Shown here: one piece after another, positions 43,732 through 56,011 of the stretch | Layout of the letters: each line of letters begins with the position of its first letter | Numbering within the stretch: position 1 is the stretch's first letter | Origin: Gonatopus flavifemur | Lineage: Eukaryota; Arthropoda; Insecta; Hymenoptera; Dryinidae | DNA length: 64,000 nt | Direction of reading: 5' to 3' | Assembly: GCA_018340375.1 (NCBI GenBank) | Contig: JAFFJZ010000002.1 | Location: 50,178,001 to 50,242,000 of the forward strand | Notes under the pieces: generated by a model | Databases searched by the model: none | What the model was told of the DNA's origin: nothing | Seen by the model: the letters and a program-made list of their open reading frames with translations, nothing else | Made by a program: the position numbers and the translations under genes

Positions 43732-43803
43732 TCTGGGACCTGAACCCAGACCCGCTGTGAGTCACAGTCGCTGACCATAACTGCTCAGCTACCGAATCTC
43801 ACT
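43732..43803 (-). ncRNA. tRNA-like Pol III module 3
   Basis: On - an A-box-like GGTAGCTGAGCAGTTATGG (about 43775-43793) is followed by the B-box GGGTTCAGGTCCC (43735-43747) with a perfect T-stem CTGGG/CCCAG. A CTGTGACTCACAG hairpin lies where an anticodon arm should be, but with a 3-base loop, and no acceptor stem forms. A T8 run (complement of A8 at 43716-43723) is only about 12 bases past the B-box, predicting an RNA of about 85-90 nt. It is the most tRNA-like of the three. Confidence 0.6.
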
Positions 43804-44337
43804 CGGATAAGGTAGAATTATAGATGTACTTGAAGAACGTCAGATCTTTGAAATACTTATATCTCAAAAACGGTTGCTTATGTGGACGATTAGCTTGAAG
43901 GTTTTCAGTTTGTCAAAACCATGCGGATCTGTATTGTTTATAATTATTTCAAACACCTCGTACAAGCGACTACTTGCATATTATTTCTCTTATATGAATG
44001 TTGGCATTATAATTTGAAAATGTATTTTTTCGAGTATATTTTTTCAAAGTATATATAACGGAATAATGTAATTCTTAATTAAAATGTACACATTTCAAAA
44101 AATTTTATTCACATACCACGAAGTTTCATTTTATTTTTCGAATATACTTTGAAAGAACTGCAATTCATCTGCTCACTGACCAATCAGTGAAATGACATCT
44201 CACTGATTATGTCAGTAGTTATTTTACTGATTCTCAGTGCTTTTCACTATCAAACCAGTGAAATATACTGAAATCTCAGTGGTTACAAAAATCACTGATT
44301 CAAACAGTGGTTTTTTCACTGATTCAGATTCAGAGAG

Positions 44338-45419
44338 AAAAAACCCTCAAGGGATCCCTCATAGGAACCCTCGATGGTTCCCATAAGGGTTCCCAGATAG
44401 GATCCCATAAGGGTTCCCCTGGGAATTTGGCACCAAAATTCTTTGACTTTATATAAGACATTGTATTCAACATAGAATCTTATAATTGGTCAAAATTTCT
44501 TGAAATTCCATGCTTTCCGTATATACTTGTGAAATAAATTTTCAATTTACCCAACTGTGAATACAATTAATTTATATATAATTGAACTTAGGATTTCTAA
44601 AATATTAAAATGAACAAACTATGAGAAGGTACGGGCAATTATTCATCTTTGAAATTATAATTCCATTCAAACATGAGGGGTATCTCTAGTTTCTCTATTT
44701 TCACAGGGAAAGGTATTAAATATTTCCATCATCAAAATTCAGGGCAGCGTTAGGATATTAGAGTTTACACCAGGTGAAATCAATATCGATAATGTCAGGT
44801 CACTGCAATTTTTATGGAATTCTTATAATCAAACTGTATTTTTTCGAATTAAAATTACAAATATATATTTTATATTTATCAACATATTGAATTTCAAGTA
44901 TTTGTTCTTACAATACAAAAGTACGTTAAATGGAAATGTATGTTAAGCTGTACCATTGAATTTCACACATCTTGAACTTTATTCACATCAACTTCAGAAA
45001 AATTAGATAGATTGAAACATGAACATGAATTATTCCGCACCACTGAAAATTGCTGTCAGATCCTCTCAAAAAATAGTTGCCAGGGCTATCAAAAAGATAT
45101 CAATTATTGGTAAACTAATGTAACACATTTTTGGAGAATATTTCAGTATCAGAAGAGATCACTGGGCCACTGTTGCAAACAGTATCCGTCCACCATTATT
45201 TATACTGATCAAAATCATCTTTTCAGTCATCTAAGTTCTTATTGGGGGAGATTTGATACGAGTATTTAGAATGAAACGGTTCAAAAACAATTCATGTAGG
45301 ATCTCACATGAGCTCCCACGTGGGATTCAATAAGGGTTCCCAGATGGGTCAGAATTTTTGTGGCGAATTCCCAAAGGAACCCTTATGGGAACCATCGAGG
45401 GATCCCTTGAGGTTTTTTT
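44338..45419. mobile_element. TIR element, ends AAAAAACC(C)TCAAGGGATCCCTC
   Basis: Left AAAAAACCCTCAAGGGATCC and right GGATCCCTTGAGGTTTTTT are near-exact inverted copies, continuing with AACCCTCGATGGTTCCCATA and AGGGTTCCCAGATxGG on both sides for about 80 bp. The 900-bp interior is AT-rich and non-coding. No clear target duplication; the left end touches the 43537-44337 element. Confidence 0.8.
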
Positions 45420-46179
45420 GATCGAGCATTCTTTACCGTGTGCCTATCAGAACCAGGCAAAGAATCGTCGTCAGGATTTGAATGGGTTCGTTTCTAGAAA
45501 TTCAGTTAGAAACTGACAACCCTCCCATGAAGTTTCATCCGCAATTACGAAATTGGAACATCCTGTCGAAAATCGATAGCAAATTTTGGGATATTCTGTT
45601 TTTAAGATGGCCAGAAGTCTCGGTTTTGATTCGAAATGTTTCAGTTTTTTTCAGAAACTTCAAAATTTGTACGTTATCGACGATAATAACAGAACACAGG
45701 TATACTGTGAAGAGAAACACTAATGCCCAAATGGTTTTTTTTTCGAGAGCATCCCACAGAATTGGAAGCGACAAATAAATGCATCTCTTTGTGATACAAC
45801 GTAGGTGCGTTTACCAGGGTTCCTCGATTTTATCCATTGCTCATCTTTGAAAAAACTAGGGGAAAAGACGGTGTCATTTTGGAAAAAAAGGTTGCTGTCT
45901 GTCAGGTTACTCTTCAAACCTGGAAGGGTGAAAAATCACGTCTCAAAAGTAAGCCAGTCCGCTTAGACTAGAATTTTCACTCATTTCGAATGATATCTCG
46001 CTCTTTTAGAACGGGAAGTTCACTGTAGAATTGGAGTAGCTGTGAGTTTCCAACCTCAAACCTTAGACTATCACTCCAAAAGAGTGAAAATTTCACTCGA
46101 AATTTCAACAAGTTCACTTTTGCCTGACTAGAAAGTGAAATCTGACTCTGAAAATTTTAGAAAGTAGAGAAAGAGTAGG

Positions 46180-46500
46180 CCCCTTGTAAAAATGAATCAT
46201 ATATGCGGCATATATGACCACACCTGGCACATATATGATTTCACAGATTCATATATGACCCCTATATAATTCATATATGGGCCATATACATTTCATATAT
46301 GGCATTATGTATCCTATATATGGGTCATGTTTGGCCATTATATGAATTGAACAATCGTATACGAATTTTATATGGTCATATATGCCACATATATGAATTA
46401 CATATGATTTATATATGACCATATATGATTCGTACCAAATCCATATATGAATCAAATACAGTTTATATATGGGCCATATATGGATCATTTTTACAAGGGG
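46180..46500. mobile_element. MITE, ends CCCCTTGTAAAAATGA, filled with CATATATG boxes
   Basis: CCCCTTGTAAAAATGAATCAT and inverted CCCCTTGTAAAAATGATCCAT are nearly exact. The interior consists almost wholly of CATATATG/TATATGxxCATATA words. The 79-codon - frame inside is a low-complexity reading. Its ends resemble 38144-38335. Confidence 0.85.
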
Positions 46501-46573
46501 CGTGGCAGAAAAATTTTCAAAATCATATATAATTTATGTATAAACCGTTTTGAATTTTATAAAAAAAATTATA

Positions 46574-47146
46574 TAGAGGGAAGGGTCCGAAAATGGTCTA
46601 TGGTCCGAATATGGGCAATCGAAGTTGTAGGCTTGTATGGCACTGCCGCTTGGTGGTGACCGATTCAACATGTTCCTTACCACCGACCAATTGCGTGCAC
46701 AGCAGTTGGCGATTACAGTACAACGTGTTTTTTCTCTCTCAAACTTTTTCAGGTATGCGATGTTTTCAAAATTATTCCTAGTCATCCGTTCCGTTGGATC
46801 TGACACGATGTGTAGCTTATTCGGGAATTATAGAAACGTAAATTAACCGGAGAATGAATTGATATCATAACAGTTTCGCCAAAAATCCCCAGCTGCCAAC
46901 AGTTTCAACAAAATTTTACGGGTAGCCCATATTCGGACCCCACTTTCAAAAATCACAGTCTTTACGTTTTCTAGAAAGAATTTTATCACCCCCTCAATCA
47001 TTGAAAATAAAATATATTGCACAAACACACACACCTCTGGTAATAGTTGTAGGTTCTTGCTGTGATTCTTATTTCGATTTTTTGCGTGAGAACTGGCCAG
47101 TATGAGATGAAATCGAAGTGGTAGCCCATTTTCGGACTCTCCTCTA
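46574..47146. mobile_element. Mariner-like element, TA duplication, ends TAGAGG(GA)AGGGTCCG
   Basis: TA lies at 46572-46573 and 47147-47148. Left TAGAGGGAAGGGTCCGAAAATGG and inverted right TAGAGGAGAGTCCGAAAATGGG agree; an internal TAGCCCATATTCGGACCCC near 46922 repeats the motif. + frames at 46593-46846 and the - frame 46534-46806 overlap one another and show no family. Confidence 0.65.
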
Positions 47147-47540
47147 TAATTTCGAAGATTTTTTTTTCACTTTGGGGAAACCATCCCGATTTTGTATCTC
47201 GATCTGATCACCCTGTTTGTTTGGAATTCAAAAACTGTGATATTCAGTCGAAAACTCACGAAAATTTCTCTGCCAGGTTTCAACAGGATATTCCCATTTG
47301 GCAATTTCGGATAAAATTCAGCAGAGAGTTTGTCAGTTTTTGACCAGATTCTCAACCAGAACAACCGTTCAAAGCCTGAAAATTATTTCTCGTCCAGTCT
47401 AGCAGGCATTTTCAGCAGACATTTCGGCGATTAAAACAACAGTTCACCCTACTGTAAATTCCCAGTGAGTTCACACGGGGATTGAATACCACATCTTCTC
47501 TCAGGTCATCCATGCGATATTTTCACAAGGGTGACCCATG

Positions 47541-47723
47541 CACGGAAAGAAGTAATTAGCTGTGAGATGGACAGCCTGTTTTTTAGTTCCAATAGCACAA
47601 TTTTTAGCTTCGCCAGCTAAATTTTAGCTGATGTTGCGAAGAAATTAGCTGTCCTGTGAGTGCAAAAATATTTCGCTATAATAGCTCAAATTTAGCTGAT
47701 ACAGCGAAAAATTTATTTCCGTG
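47541..47723. mobile_element. MITE, ends CACGGAAA, with TTAGCTG boxes
   Basis: CACGGAAAGAAGTAATTAGCTG and inverted CACACGGAAATAAATTTTTCGCTG enclose TAGCTGATxxAGCGAA boxes. Length is about 183 bp. Same vocabulary as 55450-55800. Confidence 0.65.
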
Positions 47724-47744
47724 TGGGACCCTGTCGCATGTGTG

Positions 47745-47884
47745 ACCCATGTGAAAAATTCCCATGGGACATCATCACACGCGAAACGAACTCAGTCCCA
47801 AATTCGTATGGGGAACCCAAGTGAAAAGTTCCTATGAAACATGATCACATGCGAAATAAGCCCAGTCCCAAATTCCCATGGGAA
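47745..47884. repeat. Two tandem copies of a 70-bp unit
   Basis: ACCCATGTGAAAAATTCCCA (47745) and ACCCAAGTGAAAAGTTCCTA (47815) start units that share ATCACAxGCGAAA and CAGTCCCAAATTC; a part copy seems to precede at about 47530. Copies differ at roughly one base in seven. Confidence 0.75.
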
Positions 47885-50800
47885 ATTTTGCATGCTAAGC
47901 AACTGAGAATTTGCCATAGGGTACCTTTACGGAAGCATACGAGTATCACTAATAAAGCATCCATAAGTTGAAATCATTCTGCCTAATAATTACTAGACAA
48001 AACATCAGTTTTATACATGGCCGATTATTGCCCGCCAATACTGGATCAACAAGTAGGCAACCTTTGATGAGCCATTCATGGTCGACAATAACGTGGAGAT
48101 TATGACCCTGTATGGATTTCAGATGATTTCTCATTTCAAACAAAACCATATTCAAAATGAAGCACAAATCAATATTCGATATAATCAAAAAACAGTACCA
48201 TACAGAACCAATTATTTTCACTTCGAGTACATTTCGTGATCGAGCGATTATTTCTCATGAAAAACAACAGCCCATCTCCATCCGAGTATGAAATATGGAA
48301 GTTTTTTTTCAACAAAATGCAAAATTGATGTGGCGTATACATCGATTGACCTACAAATAACAAGAACAATGTGAATATGCAAACAATTTTCTCGTTCCCC
48401 ACATATAATAAAAGAAGCTCAAAATGGATGAAAAAAAGGGGTAGAGAGATAATTATGAGAGGTGGAAACTTTGTTCATTGTTTGAAATAATTGCATCGGA
48501 TTAAATAAAGAGCGACGAGTGAGATAGAGAGATATAACTTTGTTTCATCAAAAGAGGGAGGATTTTTATATTCAAAGTTGATGATTGTAGATTTTCTGTG
48601 CATTTTCATTATTATTATTTGATCTATGAATATTCTACATGCATTCGTTATCATATAATGGAGAAAGGATGTTCAATCTCATGAAAATACTCCTTCGAAA
48701 CGTGATGAATTTCCACTGATGGTTGAATGATTCGAAAAGAGGACTGTGCTTCAATTTAATCTTGTAATTCGCAGTATAACCGAGTATTCCCAAGACTATC
48801 AAGCTACTCTCAAGGTAAAATTTTTCTCCATACAATTTCATAGGTTAAGAATGAAATTCAGTTGAAGAATCGTTCTCACGTTGCTGAAAGTAATCTTCAT
48901 GGAGATTAAGGAAAACGAGTTTAATTAAACTTTGGTGTATACTCGTGTACTTGGATATAGTACGTGCTTGTACACAGTACATTGAATACTAAATGATCGG
49001 GTTGTTTCGAATGGTTATGGTCTTCAAAAACTCCTTTATTTTGCCTCCTGCATAGGGATCTCACATGGAGGAAAAACAAAATTGCTGTGAAAGCAAACTA
49101 TTTGTCATCATAGCAATTTTTTTAGATGTAGCAACAAAAAATGTTTGCTCCTCCCTGCAACAATGTGAAGATAACCAATAATCGGACAGCGTACGGTCAT
49201 TATTGAATTACCAATGCTGGACATCCTAATATTGGTACGAATATGGTACCTCACTGGCTGGTGAAGTAGCCTAGCAACGGAATCGTCTGATAATCAGCCG
49301 ATGTAAGCTAATGTCGGGCTATGCTAGCACAATTAGAAATTTGTCCCTGGAATCTAAATAGGACAACTCCGATCGTGTTCGAATTTTAACAAGGATTATC
49401 ATGCTTGATTATCATCGAAACCTTGTCAGGAAGATCTTCCCTGGATCGGGAATCATTTAGAGATATCGTAGAGTCGAGATCTTGGGAAACAAGGGTGAAG
49501 ACGATTTATTCACCGAGTAAAAAAATTTTCCAAATTAATGGACCCTGTTCAAACACAATGAGTTCTGCACATAAACCAAAATCCTTTTGCCTCATCACTG
49601 GACCTATTATATTATCGATTTCGTTAGTAGTTCATCATTCATCGTTATTACTGAACCCACGCTATCATCCATTGCACTCTATAAAATATACAAAGTACCT
49701 CCTCATTTAAGTGGTGTTCATCAAAAGTAGAGATTTTTGTCTCCATTTTGTGGAACTTTTTTGTAGAACTCATAAAGAACTCTACCAAATCATGTAAAAA
49801 CGTCCCCCATTATGAAGAAATTAAATTTCGAATCTCTTCTAACAGAACCCAATAATAAATCCTCAAAGTTCCTTAACCACTGTCTACATTTAATTTCAGA
49901 CATCACTGAGAAATCTGTAAAGAAAATTCACGGTGAAGTTCGAAATCAAATATCCGAAAGATCACAAATCCTCATCCTGCTACTCGGAAATTGCCATGAA
50001 CAAGATTTTCAAAGGGAGCTCTAACTTTGACATCTTTAATTGGAATTGTGTAATCCCAATTTTCGCAAGAAAGTGCTATATTGAGTCATTCTGGAGATAG
50101 TCGACTTTCCTTTCAATAAACTAGATTGGAATTAGAAGCTTCCTCTCTTATTCTCTCCGTTGAAAACAATGAGGGAGGATACGATGAAGAGTGGGCGTGA
50201 GGGAATGAAATTTTATTATAATAGTGATCTTTCCTCATTTCGAATATCGTGTCCTTCATAGATTCTTTCATACATTTTTTCCTGGGAAATGGTGAATGAA
50301 ACATTTGATTTTCATTACAGTTTTGTGGTCGTGTAATGAATTACTTCGTTAGCGGGATAATGGCATTAGAAGGCACAGTTTCAGCTTTGCTCATTTTGTC
50401 TCTGAAATAGCATTGAATTAATTCGTTACTGGTTCAGTCTTGTGAATCGTAACTTAGATTTATAGACGTAATGACTTCGAATACTTGCCTTATAATTTTA
50501 CATTCGCACACGGTATTACAAATTGTTTGAATAAGTAGATTACTTACATTACACGATGTTGAGGAAACACGTTGAACTTTCCGTGTGATTATAATCCATA
50601 TCGAGCAAGTAAATTACTATAATAAGACTCCCGAGAGGTTACTTGATGAGGTGTTAGGAGTGATAGTCTAGTCGATTATATTGTCCGCGGTAACGTAATG
50701 ATGGCGAGTTTCAGTTTTCCTCAGTTATACTTCAATTTGACGCATGGAAAAATGTCACTTCTTACTGAAAAATTCATCACGCCCATAAATTTATTTCGTT

Positions 50801-51333
50801 TTCCATTGCCTGAATTCTCGCGTTGAGATACTTTTTCACCTGAGGTGTGAAAAAGCAAACAGCATACGTGTTCTATATATCACATATGAATAATCTTTAT
50901 TCTATAAAGAAATTATGATGTTTATAAACCCTTCTCCGCATAAAGTCTTTCGACACTATAGTCTTCGTCAAGAGTGGCTAGCATACAACAACGTTTGATG
51001 TAATCAGCACAGCGTGTACCAAGAACTTACAATGATTCATTAGAAACAACTATTTATCTTCTTTGATCGTCAAAAGAACTTCTAAGTAGGCAAAAAAAAT
51101 AGGAATGACAGATGAGAAGTCTTTTATATTATTATAAGTTATAATTAGGTTCTGATAGTTTCCTCCACAATTTTCTTCCTGGAATATTCATAAGATGAAG
51201 TATTTTTGTTGTACTCAAAATGTAGTTGGGTCTAAAAATATTGGTATCGCGAAATTGAAATAAATCAAACTGTTACCCACTTGACCACACATTTGAGAAA
51301 GAAATTACCTCATCTTGTGTGTTAATTACGTAA
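47885..51333. other. Mostly repeat-free region
   Basis: Only fragments were recognised: 49075-49150 has GCTGTGA/TTTGCT boxes of the 55450 family and 49180-49330 has GGTACxxxATGG-type words. - frames 47949-48221 and 48169-48402 and + frames 49405-49710 and 49812-50024 are open for 70-100 codons but lack good starts or splice context and match nothing I know. The rest looks like unique AT-rich DNA, perhaps intronic or regulatory. Confidence 0.35.
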
Positions 51334-51501
51334 CCCTAGTAGAAATGCTCTAGTCATTGACGAGTTTTGTAACGATCAACTAGCCAAAAACTAGACACTT
51401 GCAAGTGCCTCGTAGGGTTCTGGTGAGGTACTTGCAAGTGTCTAGTATCTGGCTAGTTAAGCGTTACAAAACTCGTCAATAACTAGAGCATTTCTACTTG
51501 A
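51334..51501. mobile_element. 168-bp palindromic MITE, ends CCCTAGTAGAAATGC
   Basis: CCCTAGTAGAAATGCTCTAG and inverted CTCAAGTAGAAATGCTCTAG begin arms of about 75 bp (GACGAGTTTTGTAACG, AACTAGCCA, CTAGACACTTGCAAGT) differing at about six positions. The centre is GTAGGGTTCTGG. Confidence 0.9.
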
Positions 51502-54500
51502 GAAACAACTTCACGACGCTGACTATGAGATTTATAAGCACATTTCTCGAAGGAAATACAATCTATGGCAGTTTTTTTGCGAGTTTCTAGGACTTATCAA
51601 TCTCAGATCTAAAGCGGATCAGTATTCCATAGATTAAATATATGTTATCATGTTTTTCTATACTCATAATTTCAATCTCATTCTATTCCACATCATTTTT
51701 ACTATCAATTTTCCATTCCGAGATGCAGTTCAGAGCGAATATCCCCATGTGATTTCCACATTGACTCATTCTATTCAGTTTTAGATAGTAAGAATTAATG
51801 CGAGAGTCGTTTCATTAATAAACATATGAAAAAAACGAGCGTTATTTAGATTGCAAAGCTACGAACGCCATTTAGATTATGAAAGTAACAGCGCAGGAAG
51901 CAGCTTTCAAATTAAAAAAAAAACGAGACTATACCATTTGAAAATAGAAAAAAAAAAATAATTTTCACATTCTGCAATGTTCTCTCGTTCTCGAGTCTCC
52001 TGATTCAATCGAAAGAATTATCCGGTACACTCTTTTCATTTTTATTCCTCTTTTTTCACCAGTTTGAAGCAGAGGGATTAATCTCTGAACGAAGATTCAC
52101 TTCCGCTTTCCGCGCATTACGTATCGCAGATGAATGAACACGACAATGAAACCTGACTCTTCATTTCCTCACAGCAAACCGCAGGGTTTTGCAAATATAC
52201 AACTCACAATTAGTGAGTACTATCTCTCTCCTTTCGCATTTGCAGTGATTCAACCTTCTATCATATATAAAATTATCATCACGGAACCTGATCAAACGGA
52301 TTCTCGATATAGTGGCTAGCGAAATCGATCTAGGGAATCGGAAAGGAAGTGGGAAAATATTCGACTACTAGAAACCCCTCATCGTGTTCACTCAATCGTT
52401 AAATCATGACCCGAGATGAAGAAGATGTTACCTCTCTCGAGTTGAAATAGACGCCATCGAATCATGCTCATATATCAACATCGTAAAAATATCCGATCTC
52501 TGTCTCGTTTACTCTCGTTCTTTTTACACCTGAGGCGATGTATCATATAATCTTAAAATTCTACCGATGTTTCGTAATTCTACCTCTCTTCTCGTCACGA
52601 AAGATCATATAAAAAAAAGAGATGTGAAAGACGAAAAACAGTCTAAACGAGGGTGAATGCGAACAAGGGGATGGAACTGGTCAAAAGTAAAAAATCTTCT
52701 TGGTTGGATGGTCCACGTGTGCTTTTGAAACTTTGATAGGTATCGATCGTATCTTCGAGCTCTCAGAGCACAAAAAATTCTACAGATCATTCACTTCGTG
52801 TAATACACGTACATGCAAAAATAAATTCGCTAAGAGGGATTTGAAATTCAGATTTATAAATGATTGAATATAAAAAATTTTGCGCTGAGGATTATACACT
52901 CGAGTTCCAAGGAATTCTTTTCAATATTGAAATTAATCATTGTTAGGGAAGAAAAATGTTGTGAGAAACTGTGTTTTGTGTTGAACGGAACATCGAATCT
53001 CTTCTTTGTCGTCCACAAAAAGTAAATATAATCCAAGTGCAATAATACTCAAACGGTCAAGCAAATCCTTGTCATGGAGCGATGTGCTTGTCCAATGTAC
53101 GATGTACTAATAACGTAGACGTTCGGTGAGCTGGATAATAGTACAGAAGAGAAAATTAAACTAGTGGCGCTCGATTAATCCAACTGAATAATATATACTT
53201 TGTAAAAAAACGTAATTCAAATATCAAGAACGATGCAAAATTGAATTCATATCCTCACGAATAAAATATATCAACGAGGTTTAGAGATATGAAAACCTCG
53301 GAGTATGCAGAATCGATCACAAAACATTCCCCTTATTAAATTCCTGTATTAGATTATTTTTGAAGAACTTCGTTAATACTCACGAATTCCTGGAGATTCG
53401 TATATCGAGATCGTGAAATCCGTATTTATTGATGCTTAGAATGAAAATTAGAATCGTGGATGAGGGTGAACCCAAATAAGTTTCACCTCTACGTATTGCG
53501 GGCGAATTACCATCCCTGTGCTATAAAAAAAAATTATCATACACCGAAGGGGAAGACTCTAACTTTTCATGTGTCTCGTAATGAATGAAGAGATATGGAA
53601 ATTATCATCTCACGAAATTATGGATCGTAAAATTCTCTTCCTTGAATTTGAAATTGAGCTTGAAAAAATATCAGAAATGAGGAATATTTTATAAACATTT
53701 CATCCGCGTTATCGTGCTATTTTCGCAGAGTACAAAGCCTAAAATGAAATTATTTTGAATGATCGAATTGAAAGCATTAATATAACGATTGCGATTCCGA
53801 GTACCTACAAAATACTGTTTTACATCGCGAGCTCGATGTATACTTCTCATTTCCATCCATTTTATCAAGAACTCAATCATCCGCTTTCTTCAGTTTTCCG
53901 ATTTAGCGTAGGTATGGAGCAACCGCTGAATAATCAAGGTTTAACTCTTCTGTGAGGTTTTGAGAAGTTTTAAGTGAATTCGCTTCAATAATTGCCTCCA
54001 TCTGGTCATTGTTGATGTCTGCAAGCTGTTCTCGACCCTCTCAAGTTCTCATCTTCTTCACGAAATTTGAGAAAAAGAAAACAGTCAACGTTGCAGCTTA
54101 TAACCCTTGTCAACGATTGCCCTAATAACCGATTTGAGTTCCCGCAAGAAAATCTCACTCCAATTCATCTGTATATTCAATTCACGGCTGTATATAATTC
54201 TCACTTCACTCTATAACTTCGTTTGGAATACATTTTTATCTCCAAAAGCGGAAGCAGGTTTGATTCATAAACTGATTTATGAATTCCATTGTTACGAAAA
54301 CACGTTAATGTGAGGGGAATCGCAAGAAAATATACTACCCAAAGGGTAATCGACCAGGCAAAATACAGAGGGTGCATATATCATCCCACGTTTATAACAC
54401 TCAGATATTTATTGATTCCTAAAGGTTCGTTGCTGGACCAAAGATTTCAACTACGCTCTATCGTGTACAGAATGTCAAGTGCTGCATGACTGACCTCAAT

Positions 54501-55449
54501 TACATCACATCACAGTTGAATACTCAGCTGTATATCGACACACGATCAAACGCATACGTAAATGATAAACTTCCATCGACTTTGAAAGCTATTTTCGGAT
54601 CAATACAGAAATTATGATCCCATGATCGCTGTACGTTCCATGAGATTTTATAAATTCAACTTCAGAATATATACAAAAGAAGAGAAAAATCGTATCTAAC
54701 GTTTTATCGTCACATATACAATTATTTATTCAATTCATGGAGAATTTTTTTATTGATCGTTGGTTGAATGATACATAACTTAAAAAAAAAAAAAACAATA
54801 ACAACAATTCGCAACTTTCTCTGAACAAAGAATGAAATAATCGATACACGATGATTTCAAGTGGACGCGAAGAAAAAGAATAGTCACTTATTTTCCGTGG
54901 GTCATCGACATTGTACATACTTTATAATCTTCATCTAGATGAAGTGTTAGAGTATATCCGCGTTCACTTGTAAAGGCATTGACACCTCTTTAGGGAACGA
55001 ACTGAATATCGATTTGAAATTTTCCATTCATTCGCATATGACTCGACGTAGGAAATATATTCTACACTTGGCACTTCCTTGGTGAAGAAAAAAAGCTAAT
55101 CGGAGAAGAGGTGTGCTTTTGTCAGTGACCCCATTATTTCCTATAACCTTCGTCCAAATCAAAAGTTTGGATTTTAATAGGAAAATATGTGGACTGTCAT
55201 TGAATCCCATCAGTTATTTCATCACTCAAACTCTCTATCACTGTAAAAAGAAAGTCTTGAATTCAGCTCATTTTATGGCTGAATCTATGATGCAAACAAA
55301 TTAAGCCGAAAAAACAATCGCCGACACAATGGAAAAAGCATTGTCTGAAATTAAGATGCAAACAGATTAAGACTTTCTTTTTACAGTGATGAAATATGAA
55401 TTATAAGCATTTGGTATAGAATTGTTCATTCCAAGAAACGCTAATGTTA
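51502..55449. other. Long stretch almost free of repeats
   Basis: About 4 kb without a recognisable inverted repeat, tandem repeat, RNA gene or family-assigned ORF. Frames are short (at most 77 codons) and scattered on both strands. Notable only for a TCATC/GATGA-rich composition, scattered CTCTCG and ATCGAT words, and A-runs (51915-51960, 54780-54795). At 55253-55390 GTAAAAAGAAAGTCTTGAATTCAG and AGACTTTCTTTTTACAGTG form one pair, a small MITE of about 140 bp. Near 54480 the stretch lacks transposon debris, unlike the rest of the window. Confidence 0.4.
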
Positions 55450-55800
55450 CACGGGGAAAAAAGAATCCGCTGTGACAGCAAAATCAGATTTTGCTGGAGC
55501 AACAAGTTTTTTTACTGTGACAACAACACCATTAGCTATCTCAGCAATCTTATTAGCTATGACAACAATTTTTCAGCTGCGGCAGCAACAAAGTCAACTT
55601 TTCCAGCAAAATATGTTCGCTTTTCTATATATAATATAAAAATTCGCTGGAGGAGCCAACATTATTTGCTGCCATAGCTGAAAAATTGATAGCCAACAAC
55701 ATCGTTGTGATAACAAATAGTTTGCTGTCACAGCAAAAAATTTTTCACCCCAGCAAAATTAGATTTCGCTGTCACAACAAATTCCTTTCTTATCCGTGTG
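55450..55800. mobile_element. Type copy of the GCTGTGACAGCAAA-box MITE, TA target
   Basis: TA precedes CACGGGGAAAAAAGAATCCGCTGTGACAGC; the inverted right end reads CACACGGATAAGAAAGGAAT then TTGTTGTGACAGCGAAAT. Boxes GCTGTGACAGCAAA, TTAGCTATxxCAGCAA and TTTGCTGxxxAGC recur about every 25 bp. It is the most complete of six occurrences in the window. Confidence 0.85.
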
Positions 55801-56011
55801 ATAATTAAAATAATCAATCAAGTATGATTGAACTTTTGAATATAAGTTCAGAGACAAAAAAGCAAGATTTTTGTTCCCCCGAAACGATCACGAACCTGCC
55901 CTATAATGAGGAAACAATTATGATGAAACTATCATGATTTCATATGAGTTTTTACAGAATTCAGATGATACAGATACAAAGAAAGGATACATTGAACATG
56001 TTGACAAACAA
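55801..56011. other. Spacer
   Basis: No structure was recognised. Confidence 0.4.

Larger units (their letters stand above)
43537..44337. mobile_element. CACTGATT-box TIR element with tRNA-like module
   Basis: Ends CTCTAAATCTGAATCAGT and (inverted) CTCTCTGAATCTGAATCAGT, then AAAAAACCACTG. Boxes CACTGATT, AATCAGTG and CAGTGAAA occur about twenty times, in both arms. The centre holds a tRNA-like module (43732-43803, -) followed by long unrelated AT-rich sequence. The right end directly abuts the next element. Confidence 0.7.
45490..47370. mobile_element. Diverged inverted-repeat element with nested MITEs
   Basis: AAACTGACAACCCTCCCATG...TTTCATCCG and AATTGGAACATCCTGTCG (45510-45575) recur inverted at 47270-47345 with about 25 percent change, over arms near 200 bp. 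The + frame 45482-45778 and - frame 47167-47364 are readings of these two arms. Elements at 46180-46500 and 46574-47146 lie inside. A CACTC-box stretch at 45960-46140 resembles 43222-43499. Confidence 0.55.

Noticed and set aside
45482..45778. 98-codon + frame as a possible gene
   Set aside because: It is the left arm of an inverted-repeat element; the matching - frame 47167-47364 is the other arm read backwards.
48169..48402. - frame with a hydrophobic, signal-peptide-like start (secreted protein)
   Set aside because: The in-frame start is GTG rather than ATG, the frame continues upstream without a clear start, and no splice or family support exists.
49812..50024. 70-codon + frame with a Lys/Glu-rich helix-like product
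   Set aside because: No family, a TTTCAG lies inside it, and neighbouring frames are equally open; not distinguishable from chance.
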